DNA from: Maricurvus nonylphenolicus | GTDB lineage: Bacteria > Pseudomonadota > Gammaproteobacteria > Pseudomonadales > Cellvibrionaceae | Assembly: GCF_042854845.1 (NCBI RefSeq) | Contig: NZ_AP031498.1 | Location: 4,278,001-4,342,000, forward strand | Direction: 5' to 3' | DNA: 64,000 bases | Shown here: piece after piece, positions 26,176 to 33,568 of the stretch | How the letters are laid out: every line of letters starts with the position of its first letter | Numbering within the stretch: the first letter of the stretch is position 1 | Translations under genes and position numbers: made by a program | Notes under the pieces: generated by a model | What the model saw: the letters and a program-made list of their open reading frames with translations, nothing else | Database searches by the model: none | What the model was told of the DNA's origin: nothing

Positions 26176-26276
26176 ACTACTTCCTCAAATTCTCGCGCTA
26201 CCCAGCAATGCTCTAGGCCTATGGCGCATCAACCTTAAAATGGCTTTTTATCCTAGCAGTTACCCCAATTTGGCAT

Positions 26277-26307
26277 ATGACCATCCGATTTAATCGCATT
26301 GCATTTC
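26277..26307 (-). promoter_or_regulatory. Candidate AraC-type operator, weaker copy
   Basis: ATGACCATCC (26277-26286) is followed 21 bases on by ATTGCATTTC (26298-26307), which matches it only partly. It is listed because ATGACCATTC recurs at 26390 and 31937. The second half-site is weak. Confidence 0.3.
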
Positions 26308-26389
26308 GATCAAACCCGAATATGTGCCTTTTGAAGATATCCTTAAAATGGGATAAGTCATTTCTTTGATAAACGACAAAAATATAAAG

Positions 26390-26420
26390 ATGACCATTCA
26401 AACAAGATGAATGATCAAAC
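26390..26420 (-). promoter_or_regulatory. Candidate AraC-type operator in the thiolase/crotonase gap
   Basis: ATGACCATTC (26390-26399) and ATGATCAAAC (26411-26420) start 21 bases apart; on the minus strand these are GAATGGTCAT and GTTTGATCAT. The first is identical to the one at 31937-31946 in front of the acyl-CoA dehydrogenase/racemase operon. The AraC regulator encoded at 28413 is the likeliest binder (inference). Confidence 0.45.
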
Positions 26421-26543
26421 AACCAAGATTAAGAGTTCGGGAAGCTGGGTATCTAGTACTAACAGCGTCAGTCGTTAGAATAAAACGTCAATGTATTTCA
26501 AGCAGAAACAGGCCAGACGCCTGCCATAATTTCGGAGCACCCC

Positions 26544-27344
26544 ATGACTGCCCAGCAAGAAATCAAAGAAATCGCTTCAGACGACGTCATCCAATACGAT
26601 ATTGTCAGTGATCACGTTGTTGTTATTCGTATCAACCGCCCAAAACAGAAAAATGCCTTTGATAGCGCCACAGCCAAGGCACTGGAAAAAGCCATCGACA
26701 ACTACGAAGCCGATAACAATCTGCGTTGTGCGATTCTCACTGGCTCTAGCGATGTGTTTTCAGCCGGGCAAGACCTGATTGCCGCCTCTCAGGGAGATAT
26801 GGCGGTAGCACCTAAACGAGGCCCCTTTGGCATAATGCAAAAACCGCCTGAGAAGCCAATTATTGCGGCCATTGAAGGTCCAGCCTTGGCCGGTGGAATG
26901 GAACTGAGTTTAAGTTGCGATCTGGCTGTTGCCTCTCGCGCTTCGATTTTTGGTTTACCCGAAGCCTCACGCGCCTTATTAGCGATTGGCGGCGGCTTGT
27001 TCCGTTTAAGCAAACGTATCCCCTATCACTTGGCCATGGAGATGGCACTCACCGGTAAGCCCTGGTCCGCCGAAAAAATGGCTGAGCTAGGATTGGTTAA
27101 TCGGGTAACCGAACCCGGTGAAGCCTTGGCTGGAGCTATTGAACTGGCCAACACCATCAGCGCGGCGGGACCATTAGCGATTAAGGCCAGTAAGGCCATT
27201 ATCCAGCAATCCAGCACCTGGTCTGACAAGGAAGCCTGGGACAAACAAATGGTGATCGCAAAACCTGTTCTGGAGTCTGAAGATGTTCTGGAAGGCCTCA
27301 AAGCGTTCGCCGAAAAACGCATGCCTGTTTGGCAAGGCAAGTAA
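26544..27344 (+). CDS. Enoyl-CoA hydratase/isomerase family protein (crotonase)
   Basis: 266 residues, normal for a crotonase. Oxyanion-hole segments SAGQDLIAA and EGPALAGGMELSLSCDLAVA are present. The active-site loop FGLPEASRAL has one recognisable Glu. It adds water to, or isomerises, an enoyl-CoA. ATG 26544 has GGAG upstream. It overlaps or nearly abuts the SDR gene that follows, so the two are co-transcribed, divergent from the SCP2-type thiolase operon. The pathway is inferred from context to be branched or cyclic acyl-CoA breakdown. Confidence 0.9.
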   Translation: MTAQQEIKEIASDDVIQYDIVSDHVVVIRINRPKQKNAFDSATAKALEKAIDNYEADNNLRCAILTGSSDVFSAGQDLIAASQGDMAVAPKRGPFGIMQKPPEKPIIAAIEGPALAGGMELSLSCDLAVASRASIFGLPEASRALLAIGGGLFRLSKRIPYHLAMEMALTGKPWSAEKMAELGLVNRVTEPGEALAGAIELANTISAAGPLAIKASKAIIQQSSTWSDKEAWDKQMVIAKPVLESEDVLEGLKAFAEKRMPVWQGK

Positions 27345-27364
27345 CGCGAGAACAGGCTTTTAGC

Positions 27365-28294
27365 GTGATTACTCAACCAACGCTACGCAGCGATCTGCTA
27401 AAAGGTCAGGTCGCTATCGTGACCGGAGGCAGCCGCGGTATTGGCGGCGCTACTTCGGAGATTCTGGCCGCCAATGGGGCCCATGTGGTTATTGCTGATA
27501 TTGATGAAGTTGCAGCCGCGACAACAGCCAATAGTATCAATAACAGGTTTAACAATCTCAGCGGTAGCGCCAGTGTGTTTATTGGCGATCTTGTTGCAGA
27601 GGGAATATGCGATCAGCTAGTCACAGATACCCTTTTAGAATATGGTCGTCTAGATATTGTCGTCAACAATGCCGGTTACGCTTGGGACAGCAGTATACAT
27701 GCCATGACCGATAAGCAGTTTCAAGCCATGCTAGATATACACCTGATTGTACCTTTCCGTCTCGCTCGCGCTTGCGCTCCCGTATTTCGTCAAGCAGCAG
27801 AGACAGAAAATGCTCAAGGCATCAGTAATCACCGTAAATTTGTATTGGTTTCTTCATTGGCAGGAAAGTGGGGACTAGCCGGTGGCAGCAACTATGCCTC
27901 CGCCAAGGCGGGCATGCTGGGGCTAATGACGTCGCTCACCCAGGAATGGGGAAACCTGCGAGTCAACTGCAACTCCGTTTGTTTTGGTGTTATTCAAACC
28001 CGACTTGCCCAACCTCAATCCGAACGAGAAGTTATCCACACCGGCGGGAATGAGATTAAAGTGGGCATGCCACACAAGCAGGCAGAAAGGCTTGGTATTA
28101 ATATCGATATAGACCACATTCCCAGCGACAAGGAACTTTATACACCTTGGCCAAATCCGAGAGCTTCCCTGGGGCGCAATGGCACCATACAGGAAGCCGC
28201 TGATTCTATTTTCTGGCTTTGCTCCCCCTTAGCTAACTATGTCACGGGGCAATCCATTGTGGTCAGTGGTGGCGACCGAGGGGGGATGTCTTAA
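27365..28294 (+). CDS. SDR-family oxidoreductase with long C-terminal insertion
   Basis: About 309 residues from GTG 27365; a TTG at 27329 would add 12 residues overlapping the crotonase gene. Neither start has a strong ribosome site. The SDR core is TGGSRGIGG, NNAGYAWD, and catalytic Ser with YASAK. Between the active site and the C-terminal NYVTGQSIVVSGGDRGG there is an insertion of about 50 residues, so it is longer than typical FabG-like SDRs. Similar long forms occur in 17-beta-hydroxysteroid dehydrogenase-type acyl-CoA enzymes. It follows the crotonase by 20 bases, suggesting consecutive hydration and dehydrogenation steps (inference). Confidence 0.85.
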   Translation: MITQPTLRSDLLKGQVAIVTGGSRGIGGATSEILAANGAHVVIADIDEVAAATTANSINNRFNNLSGSASVFIGDLVAEGICDQLVTDTLLEYGRLDIVVNNAGYAWDSSIHAMTDKQFQAMLDIHLIVPFRLARACAPVFRQAAETENAQGISNHRKFVLVSSLAGKWGLAGGSNYASAKAGMLGLMTSLTQEWGNLRVNCNSVCFGVIQTRLAQPQSEREVIHTGGNEIKVGMPHKQAERLGINIDIDHIPSDKELYTPWPNPRASLGRNGTIQEAADSIFWLCSPLANYVTGQSIVVSGGDRGGMS

Positions 28295-28352
28295 ACTTGC
28301 CTCAGAGGGGCTATACCCATATGATCAATCAAAGTGCGAGTGAGTAATCAAC

Positions 28353-28382
28353 GCTCTCTATAGTAAACATGATATAGAGAGC
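28353..28382. promoter_or_regulatory. Perfect inverted repeat upstream of the AraC gene
   Basis: GCTCTCTATA (28353-28362) and TATAGAGAGC (28373-28382) are perfect inverted arms with a 10-base spacer, ending 30 bases before ATG 28413. There is no T-run. It is either an operator for the AraC gene or a transcript-end hairpin of the SDR gene. Confidence 0.45.
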
Positions 28383-28412
28383 AAGTATTCAAATAACCTA
28401 TAGCGATAAGCA

Positions 28413-29423
28413 ATGACTCCGACGTCTTCTTCAAGCACCACTGTATTGGCAGGCATAGCACTGGCCTTGTCCAAGGCGCTGGAAAGTAAAGGCATCGACA
28501 GCCAGAAGATTCTTCATCAGGCCGGCATTGACCGCACACTGACCAACGATCCAATGGATCGATTGTCCAACGAAACCATTAATACACTCTGCAAGCTCAG
28601 TGTTGAAGCCACCGGCGACCCCTGCTTTGGTCTGTACGCAGGTCGATTTGTGCACTCTTCTAACATACATGCCCTTGGCTTTGCCCTGCTTTCCAGCCAA
28701 ACGTTGTTTGAGTTTTGTGAGCGATTATCCAAGAACGTTAAGTTTGCTTCTCAGAACGGGTTTCTGGAAGTTCATGAACGTGACAATGAAATTAAACTTG
28801 AAGGTTACGCCTTGCAATTAAACTGTTTTGAATCACAGGATATGTTCGACAGTTTTATGATTCATGCGATGCGGCTTCTGTACAAGGAAGACTTCGCTCC
28901 CCTTCAGGTTAATCTGGAGCGACCAGAACCCCCCAGAGGCGCCGCGCAGTTTGAAAACTTCTTTCAGGCACCGGTAACCTTTGGCAATGATAATACCTCC
29001 ATGACGTTTAATAAGGAGGATATGATTTCACCGTTAATCGGCGCCTGCCCGGAACTCGCCAAAGCTAATGATGACATCATTGCCAGTGCCCTAGCCAAAC
29101 TGGAAAAGAATGATATTGTTAAACGCACAGAAGCTGTGCTGATTGAAATACTATCGGAAGGACATATTACCAAGGAAAAGGTATCCAACCGACTCAATAT
29201 GAGCGCCAGCACCCTCAGTTTGAAACTCTCTCAACAAGGCACCAGTTACCGGGAAGTATTGGATAAAATCCGCAAAGAATATTCCTTTATTTATGTCTCC
29301 AAGGAAGAAATGCCGATCAGTGAAATTGCGTTTCGGTTGGGGTTTGCTGATTCCAGTGTTTTTTCCAGGACGTTTAAACGCTGGACCGGTTTTTCCCCGA
29401 GTCATTTTAGGTCCCAACAATAA
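28413..29423 (+). CDS. AraC-family regulator, OruR-like
   Basis: 336 residues. The N-terminal OruR/arabinose-binding-like domain (about 1-220) is followed by a C-terminal AraC HTH pair (SNRLNMSASTLSLKLSQQGT and FRLGFADSSVFSRTFKRWTG). It sits between the crotonase/SDR and racemase/acyl-CoA dehydrogenase operons and probably controls both. ATGACCATTC half-sites occur upstream of both the thiolase/crotonase gap and the acyl-CoA dehydrogenase gene. The inducer is unknown. The start has a weak ribosome site. Confidence 0.9.
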   Translation: MTPTSSSSTTVLAGIALALSKALESKGIDSQKILHQAGIDRTLTNDPMDRLSNETINTLCKLSVEATGDPCFGLYAGRFVHSSNIHALGFALLSSQTLFEFCERLSKNVKFASQNGFLEVHERDNEIKLEGYALQLNCFESQDMFDSFMIHAMRLLYKEDFAPLQVNLERPEPPRGAAQFENFFQAPVTFGNDNTSMTFNKEDMISPLIGACPELAKANDDIIASALAKLEKNDIVKRTEAVLIEILSEGHITKEKVSNRLNMSASTLSLKLSQQGTSYREVLDKIRKEYSFIYVSKEEMPISEIAFRLGFADSSVFSRTFKRWTGFSPSHFRSQQ

Positions 29424-29446
29424 CAGCTACGATATAAAATTAGATC

Positions 29447-29572
29447 GTGGCGACTGCGCTCCCACCTTACCTTCCAAAACACGCTTTCCGCCATCCACTC
29501 TCGTTTACAAACAGCGCTCTACGTCGGCGTCCTGCCTCCGAAGGTTTTGGAAGGTAAGGTGGGACCACAATC
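29447..29572. repeat. Dispersed inverted-repeat element, copy 2
   Basis: Perfect 21-base arms at 29460-29480 and 29544-29564. The interior contains ACACGCTTTCCGCCATCCA and a stretch ending GTCGGCGTCCTGCCTCCGAA, nearly identical to those of copy 1 at 8215-8322, plus about 13 extra bases between them. The arms differ from copy 1 at four positions on each side in a way that keeps every pair. It lies between convergent genes; no coding potential is seen. Confidence 0.85.
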
Positions 29573-29611
29573 TTAAGGCCACTTGTTGTTTACTTTTCTA
29601 ATACTCACAAT

Positions 29612-30718
29612 CTAAACAGCAGTGCTCTCTTTGCACTTCAATCTATTTACGATTTCCTCAGTGTGCTGACCTGGTTGCACAATCTCTCCTGGCTGCTGAT
29701 GAGTAATACTAAACTTCGGAGCAGGCGCTGGACACAGAATCCCCTCATCCTCGATAAAGTTATTTCTAGCCTTATTATGGGAATGCTGCGCAGCCTCAGA
29801 CAAACTTAAGACAGGCGCAAAGCAAGCATCAGTGCCTTCAAATATGCTGCACCAGTGATCTTGCGATTGACTTGCAAACAGCGCGTTCATCTTTTCTGTA
29901 GCCAATGGCCATAGCTGCTGATTATATTGCTCAGCAAAGTCAGGATCTTCATCGAAACCACATAGACTGACAAGCTGTTGGTAGAACTTTGGCTCCAACG
30001 CTTGAACGGTTATATAACGTCCATCAGCACATGAATAGGTATTGGCCCAATGAGCAGCCCCAGTAAAAGGATCGTTACCACGCTCTTCGCCAATGGCGCC
30101 AGCCGCTTTCAAACCTGCGAGCAAGGTTAAGTTATAAATAGTGCCATCACAGATAGCAGCGTCAATAACCTGCCCTTCCCCCGTGCGCTGAACATGATAT
30201 AACGCAGAAACTATCCCAAGCACCAGAGGCATGGAACCGCCAGCTACATCACCTACCAATGTTGATGTTGGGTAAGGCCTGTCCCCAGAGAAACCACTGT
30301 AGTGCACCGCCCCCGTAACGGCCTGATAGTTTAGATCATGCCCCGCCGCTTGCGATAAGGGCCCGTCCTGGCCCCAACCTGTCATTCGGCCGTAAATCAG
30401 ACGTTTATTTCTTGTCAGGCAAACATCTGGGCCTAAACCCAAGCGTTCCATTACACCTGGACGGAAACCTTCAATTAATACATCCGATTCTTCCAGCAGC
30501 GATAAAATCATTTCTGCTGCGTCAGGTGCTTTTAAATCCAAAGCCAGTGACTTTTTTCCACGACGGAAAAACTCAGCAGGGGAAGCGCGATGCCCTTCCC
30601 CTGCCACCCGCTCAACCAGAATGACTTCAGCACCCAGATCGGCGAGCATCATACCGGCGATGGGCGCCGGCCCTATGCCGGCGATTTCTATTACTTTTAT
30701 ACCTTGAAGAGGTCCCAT
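29612..30718 (-). CDS. Family III CoA-transferase fold protein, probable alpha-methylacyl-CoA racemase
   Basis: 368 residues, normal for racemases of this fold. FRRGKKSLALDLK, AGHDLNYQAVTG, DVAGGSMPLVLG and ALEPKFYQQL align by eye with alpha-methylacyl-CoA racemase. His127, Asp157 and Glu242 fall within one position of the catalytic His126/Asp156/Glu241 of the mycobacterial enzyme, as I recall it. It would interconvert (R)- and (S)-2-methylacyl-CoA, which beta-oxidation of isoprenoid or sterol side chains needs. A true CoA-transferase of the CaiB family remains possible, but it would not usually keep the His and Glu. The gene lies 12 bases after the acyl-CoA dehydrogenase gene, in one operon. 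Confidence 0.82.
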   Translation of the reverse strand: MGPLQGIKVIEIAGIGPAPIAGMMLADLGAEVILVERVAGEGHRASPAEFFRRGKKSLALDLKAPDAAEMILSLLEESDVLIEGFRPGVMERLGLGPDVCLTRNKRLIYGRMTGWGQDGPLSQAAGHDLNYQAVTGAVHYSGFSGDRPYPTSTLVGDVAGGSMPLVLGIVSALYHVQRTGEGQVIDAAICDGTIYNLTLLAGLKAAGAIGEERGNDPFTGAAHWANTYSCADGRYITVQALEPKFYQQLVSLCGFDEDPDFAEQYNQQLWPLATEKMNALFASQSQDHWCSIFEGTDACFAPVLSLSEAAQHSHNKARNNFIEDEGILCPAPAPKFSITHQQPGEIVQPGQHTEEIVNRLKCKESTAV

Positions 30719-30730
30719 AGTTACCCCGAC

Positions 30731-31873
30731 TTAAAATGCGCTGATGCCGGTCAGATAACGGGAAATCAACAACTTCTGGATCTCAGTGGTGCCATCAGGG
30801 ATTGGGGAGATAATGGCCTCTCTAACTAGACGCTCAACAATAAATTCTTTCGTTAAGCCGTTACCACCGTGAATCTGAACCGCATCACGTGCTGCATCAA
30901 CGGCAATCTCGGTGCCATACCATTTCGCCATGGAGCATTCCACATCACAGCGGATATCTTCATCCACCAGGCTGGCTGCACGATGCGTTAACAGACGAGC
31001 AGCATCGATTTTGGTAGCCATTGTCGCCAGTTTTTCGGCAATCATTTGATGTCCGGCAATGGGTTTTCTGTGCTGGGTACGCTCACGGCTGTACTTTACG
31101 GATTCTTCCAGAGCGCGTCGGGCCAGACCAACTCCCCAAGTCGCCATATGGCAGCGCGCAATTTCAAAGTTCTTAAGGGTGTTCTTGAGGCCGTCACCGA
31201 CATTACCCAGAGTATTACTGACCGGTACGCGTACATCATCAAGGAAGATCTGGGCGGTAGATTGTCCGTTCATGGCGATTTTGGGAATATCTCGCGACTC
31301 GTAGCCATGTTCTTTACGGTCAATCAGGATGTGGCTTAACTCAAAATCACCGGTTTTACAGGTACAGATGATGAAGTCGGAATAGTGACCATTGGTGATC
31401 CAGGTTTTCTCACCGTTAATAACCCAGTGATCTCCATCTCTGACGGCACGGGTTTTGACCGCACTGACATCGGAACCTACATCGGGTTCCGAGATAGCAC
31501 CAGAACCGAACAGCTCGCCAGATAGCAGGCCTGGCAAATAGCGTTGTTTGAGTTCCTCTGACGCAGTTGTTACCAGGGAGTTGGCAATAAAAGTGTTAAT
31601 AGCCAAGGGGACAGCGATATCCACAGAGGAGTAAGCCAGTTCTTCGTACAGGTATAAGTGGGTTTGCCAATCCAGTCCCAAACCGCCGTCGGCTTCTGCA
31701 ATGGGAGCAGTTATCAAGCCAAAGGGGACCAGCTGTTTAAACCAATCCTGCATTAGCTCCTTGGGAATTTTGTTGTCTCCATATTCCTTTGCTTGAGGCT
31801 CAATAACATCGGCAAGAAACTTACGCAGCCCGTCAACAGCCATACGCTGCTCTTCATTTGGTTGATAACTCAC
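30731..31873 (-). CDS. Acyl-CoA dehydrogenase with Asp at the usual catalytic-Glu position
   Basis: 380 residues, classical length. The start is GTG 31873, with GGAG 6 bases upstream. GSGAISEPDVGSDVSAVKTRA is the FAD/substrate region and IHGGNGLTKEFIVERLVREA the C-terminal helix. Where medium-chain enzymes have YEG with the catalytic Glu, this protein reads IPDGTTEIQ, with Asp360. It oxidises an acyl-CoA to an enoyl-CoA, using ETF. Co-transcribed with the racemase-like gene, so a 2-methyl-branched acyl-CoA is a plausible substrate (inference). A candidate AraC-type site lies upstream at 31937-31967. Confidence 0.88.
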   Translation of the reverse strand: MSYQPNEEQRMAVDGLRKFLADVIEPQAKEYGDNKIPKELMQDWFKQLVPFGLITAPIAEADGGLGLDWQTHLYLYEELAYSSVDIAVPLAINTFIANSLVTTASEELKQRYLPGLLSGELFGSGAISEPDVGSDVSAVKTRAVRDGDHWVINGEKTWITNGHYSDFIICTCKTGDFELSHILIDRKEHGYESRDIPKIAMNGQSTAQIFLDDVRVPVSNTLGNVGDGLKNTLKNFEIARCHMATWGVGLARRALEESVKYSRERTQHRKPIAGHQMIAEKLATMATKIDAARLLTHRAASLVDEDIRCDVECSMAKWYGTEIAVDAARDAVQIHGGNGLTKEFIVERLVREAIISPIPDGTTEIQKLLISRYLTGISAF

Positions 31874-31936
31874 GAATAACTCCTATTTATCTCTTATAAC
31901 TTACTTAAATACTAAGGGAATCAGCAAGATAAACAG

Positions 31937-31967
31937 ATGACCATTCAGAAGAACATTTTGACTTATC
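31937..31967 (-). promoter_or_regulatory. Candidate AraC-type operator upstream of the acyl-CoA dehydrogenase operon
   Basis: ATGACCATTC (31937-31946) is identical to the half-site at 26390. 21 bases on, TTGACTTATC (31958-31967; GATAAGTCAA on the minus strand) is a partial match. It lies about 64-94 bases upstream of GTG 31873. Confidence 0.42.
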
Positions 31968-31986
31968 AACCAAACTTTAAATTGTG

Positions 31987-32919
31987 TTAGGCAACGGCCT
32001 GCATGGGGTCAATACCGGTCATCTCCACCGACATATCCCACAGCTTTTTAGCTGCAGACAGGTCATAACTCAGATCGCCGGATTTAACTTTGACAGCCGG
32101 GCCAGCAAACTGAAAAAAGCGTTTCGGGCCGTAGTAATCTCCCCCCTTAACAAACTCAGCGGTTGAAGCGCACAATATCGGCCAAGCCCCGGAATCAGCG
32201 GTGTTAACCAGCCCCAAACGCTTGGAAACAGGCTCAAGCAGCATAAACCACTTGGAAAAGTGCTGAGACAAGTTTGTGTTGGCGGCTACTCCCGGGTGCG
32301 TTGCTACTGAAATAGTTTTTCTACCCGCCTTATCCAAACGTCGCTGTAGCTCATAAGCAAATATCAAATTGGATAATTTGCTCATCGCATATTGATCAAA
32401 GGCTTTATATTCTTTTTCGGCATGAATATCGTCGTAATTAAACTCTCCAAACTTTTCTACCATGCTACAGGCTGTAACAATGCGGGAATCTGGTGTCGCA
32501 AAGAGCTTTTCCAATAGCAATCCGGTTAATGCGAAATGCCCAAGATGATTAATGCCAAATTGAGATTCGAATCCATCTTTGGTCTTACCATAGGGAGGAA
32601 TCATAATACCGGCATTGTTAATGAGAATATCCAATTTAGGCTCTTCCAATACGGCCTTGGCAGCAGCTTTTACCGACTCCAGGTCTCCCAAATCAATAAT
32701 AATAGGGCGCAGTTCAGCACTTGGTACAATGGCTTTTATACGCTTCATCGCGTTTTCGGCCAGTTCCTGGCTTATAGACGCCATAAGTACTCGAGCGCCA
32801 TTAGCAGCCATGACTCGGGATACTTCAAAACCAATGCCGCTATCGGCGCCCGTGACAAGAACGGTTTTCCCCTGTTGAGATGTTACGTTCTCTTCTCTAA
32901 ATCCGCGTTTATTCAACAT
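31987..32919 (-). CDS. SDR-family oxidoreductase, retinol dehydrogenase/WWOX-like type
   Basis: 310 residues. Motifs are TGADSGIGFEVSR, NNAGIMIPP, and the catalytic YAMSK following a long substrate loop (YDDIHAEKEYKAFDQ). This layout is typical of the retinol dehydrogenase/protochlorophyllide reductase-like SDR branch, which oxidises or reduces hydrophobic alcohols and aldehydes. Same strand as the acyl-CoA dehydrogenase but 113 bases apart, with candidate regulatory sites between. Divergent from the two-subunit Mo-hydroxylase. The substrate is unknown. Confidence 0.88.
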   Translation of the reverse strand: MLNKRGFREENVTSQQGKTVLVTGADSGIGFEVSRVMAANGARVLMASISQELAENAMKRIKAIVPSAELRPIIIDLGDLESVKAAAKAVLEEPKLDILINNAGIMIPPYGKTKDGFESQFGINHLGHFALTGLLLEKLFATPDSRIVTACSMVEKFGEFNYDDIHAEKEYKAFDQYAMSKLSNLIFAYELQRRLDKAGRKTISVATHPGVAANTNLSQHFSKWFMLLEPVSKRLGLVNTADSGAWPILCASTAEFVKGGDYYGPKRFFQFAGPAVKVKSGDLSYDLSAAKKLWDMSVEMTGIDPMQAVA

Positions 32920-32981
32920 CTTGATAACCTGTGTGCTATTTAATCACTCAGCATTATCCTTTGAGCTTTACGCAAAAAGAC

Positions 32982-32999
32982 ATCGTCGTTAGCGACGAT
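32982..32999. promoter_or_regulatory. Palindrome in the SDR / Mo-hydroxylase promoter gap
   Basis: ATCGTCG-TTAG-CGACGAT, a perfect 7-base inverted repeat in the 139-base divergent gap, 60 bases before ATG 33059. It may be an operator; no regulator can be assigned. Confidence 0.35.
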
Positions 33000-33058
33000 A
33001 CAACTCATGATCAAGCCGCATTAAGCTAATCACTAAGCTTCAATAGTAGAGATGCGCA

Positions 33059-33568
33059 ATGATTAGCTTCAAGCTCAATGGTAAATCGGTATCCACCGAA
33101 GCCGCGGCCGACACGCCACTACTTTGGGTTATCCGTGAACAATTTGGTCTTAAGGGATCCAAGTTTGGTTGCGGCCTGGGGTTATGTGGTGCTTGTAGCA
33201 TGCAACTCAATGGAGAATCAATACGGACCTGCGTAATGCCCGTCTCCGCTGTGGAAGGCCAATCCATTACCACGATTGAAGGTTTAGGCACTGAAGAAAA
33301 TTTGCACATCCTGCAACAGGCCTGGATTGCCCATAACGTGCCCCAATGCGGTTATTGCCAGTCAGGACAACTAATGAGTGCAAGCGCTTTACTTATGAAA
33401 AACAAGGCACCAAGTGAGGCAGATATCGATAACGCTATGTCCGGTAATATCTGTCGATGTGGCACCTATCCACGCATCAAAGCGGCAATTCTTGATGCTG
33501 CCAACAGGGTCAATCAAGGTGTCAACTTTTACACACCGGAAGAACTAACCCAGGGTGTCTACAAATGA
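33059..33568 (+). CDS. (2Fe-2S) subunit of a molybdenum hydroxylase, isoquinoline 1-oxidoreductase alpha-like
   Basis: 169 residues. The N-terminal plant-type ferredoxin cluster is CGLGLCGACSMQLNG with the fourth Cys further on (SIRTCVMPV). The C-terminal helical domain has the second cluster in CGYCQSGQ and CRCGTYPRI. This is the small subunit of xanthine-oxidase-family enzymes, carrying electrons from the molybdenum site. The gene overlaps the large-subunit gene by 4 bases (ATGA). No FAD subunit follows, which is the two-subunit IorAB arrangement, where a cytochrome or other acceptor takes the electrons (family knowledge). Confidence 0.92.
   Translation: MISFKLNGKSVSTEAAADTPLLWVIREQFGLKGSKFGCGLGLCGACSMQLNGESIRTCVMPVSAVEGQSITTIEGLGTEENLHILQQAWIAHNVPQCGYCQSGQLMSASALLMKNKAPSEADIDNAMSGNICRCGTYPRIKAAILDAANRVNQGVNFYTPEELTQGVYK

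Larger units (their letters stand above)
26176..26543. other. Divergent intergenic region, 368 bases
   Basis: No gene is visible. It holds the promoters of the thiolase operon (minus) and the crotonase/SDR operon (plus). It contains two copies of ATGACCATYC (26277 and 26390), each followed 21 bases later by a degenerate second half-site. Confidence 0.6.
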
